From Schoenoplectus triqueter (lineage: Eukaryota; Streptophyta; Magnoliopsida; Poales; Cyperaceae), in assembly GCA_964058805.1 (NCBI GenBank), contig CAXKVV010000900.1:1-31898 (forward strand): a stretch of DNA of 31,898 nucleotides, given 5' to 3'. The notes under the pieces are model-generated. The model saw only the letters and a program-made list of their open reading frames with translations, did no database searches and had not been told where the DNA came from. Positions within the stretch are counted from its first letter, which is position 1. Each line of letters starts with the position of its first letter. Both the position numbers and the translations under genes were made by a program. Of the stretch, positions 31,301 through 31,898 are shown piece by piece.

Positions 31301-31898
31301 AGATTAATTTGGCGTTTAAATTAATTTAGCACGTGATTAATTTGGCAGAATGATTAATTTAGCATGTGATTAACTAAGAAATGGTGGTTAATTAATTAGA
31401 ACACGTACCAAATTAATAATTTGTGCGAAATATGATTTTTCATCTATGAACGATCATCATCTTCAAAAATGAGTTTCTGTTCGACCTTGATGTTCACGTG
31501 TCTAACAAAAAATGTTCATACTTTCTTCAATATATGTTTATATAACTATATAAATGTTCATACACCTGGTAAGAAGGTGAGGATTTTTCTAAAAAAAATG
31601 TTTACAAAGATACAATTAGTACGTCCATAAAAGAAATTTCAAATATGAATGTGGCAAAACTTTTGAGCGTGCTCACTTTTATAATGTTTCGTAAGAAGCT
31701 TTTACTTTGGAAAGGGATCCAAGGAAAGCGCGCAATTGCTGTGTATTTAAAGATATTTTGGCAGCAATCTGGAGATATCCAGAGTTTCAAATAAAATATA
31801 CTTGAGGACCTCATAATTAAATTAATGACACCAATTGTATTTGTATATTTCTTTGGTATGAACCGGACACCAATTTTTTGGCGGTGAGCATTCTTATA
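31301..31898. other. Flank of the tandem array, no gene
   Basis: CACGTGATTAATT-type phrases lie on both sides of the array (30941 and 31333), perhaps the edge of a larger element. The 70-codon minus frame at 31602-31814 has no recognisable domain. Confidence 0.4.

Overview
This is nuclear DNA from a flowering plant, most likely a eudicot. It is AT-rich, has intron-bearing genes with GT-AG junctions, contains plant-specific families (a plant TFIIB-related protein and polyol/monosaccharide transporters), and is heavily loaded with small transposable elements. I cannot name the species. No prokaryotic features, rRNA, CRISPR array or organellar insert were seen.

Three intact genes and one clear pseudogene are supported. 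(1) At 373-2304 (+) is a six-exon NUS1/LEW1-type subunit of the cis-prenyltransferase complex (dolichol synthesis, ER). (2) At 10662-13736 (-) is a two-exon PLT5-type H+/polyol-monosaccharide symporter of 530 residues. (3) At 21409-23735 (+) is a three-exon plant-specific TFIIB-related protein (pBRP, 490 residues). (4) At 24347-26137 (-), convergent with pBRP, is a dead PLT6-type transporter carrying several small deletions, a frameshift and a 502-bp solo LTR flanked by a perfect 5-bp target duplication. It also has no first exon. From memory, Arabidopsis pBRP (At4g36650) and PLT6 (At4g36670) are close neighbours, so the dead copy looks like the syntenic PLT6 decaying in place.

The rest is intergenic DNA built from small transposons and simple repeats. 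Left part (3-10.3 kb): a degraded hAT-like MITE, a tRNA-derived SINE-like unit, a Mutator-like foldback MITE, a hAT-type MITE rich in GGGTCGG, a telobox/TATA promoter-like patch with no recognisable product, and a GC-rich 19/38-bp minisatellite. Middle (14.2-19.9 kb): two copies of a GAGCATCCGCA-ended MITE family, an LTR-like sequence with repeated CCGTTATAAC motifs, a hairpin, and a nonsense-riddled coding-like frame. Right part (26.1-31.9 kb): 1.3 kb of TTA/ATT low-complexity DNA with higher-order repeats, a second foldback MITE copy, a second GGGTCGG-type element in the opposite orientation, and a regular 23-bp tandem array.

The genes do not form a functional cluster; each is an independent housekeeping or transport gene. 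I see no convincing new biological system. The best leads are the foldback MITE family made of roughly 40-bp palindromic modules, the decaying syntenic PLT6 copy, the 23-bp array and the unidentified broken reading frame at 19.2-19.8 kb.
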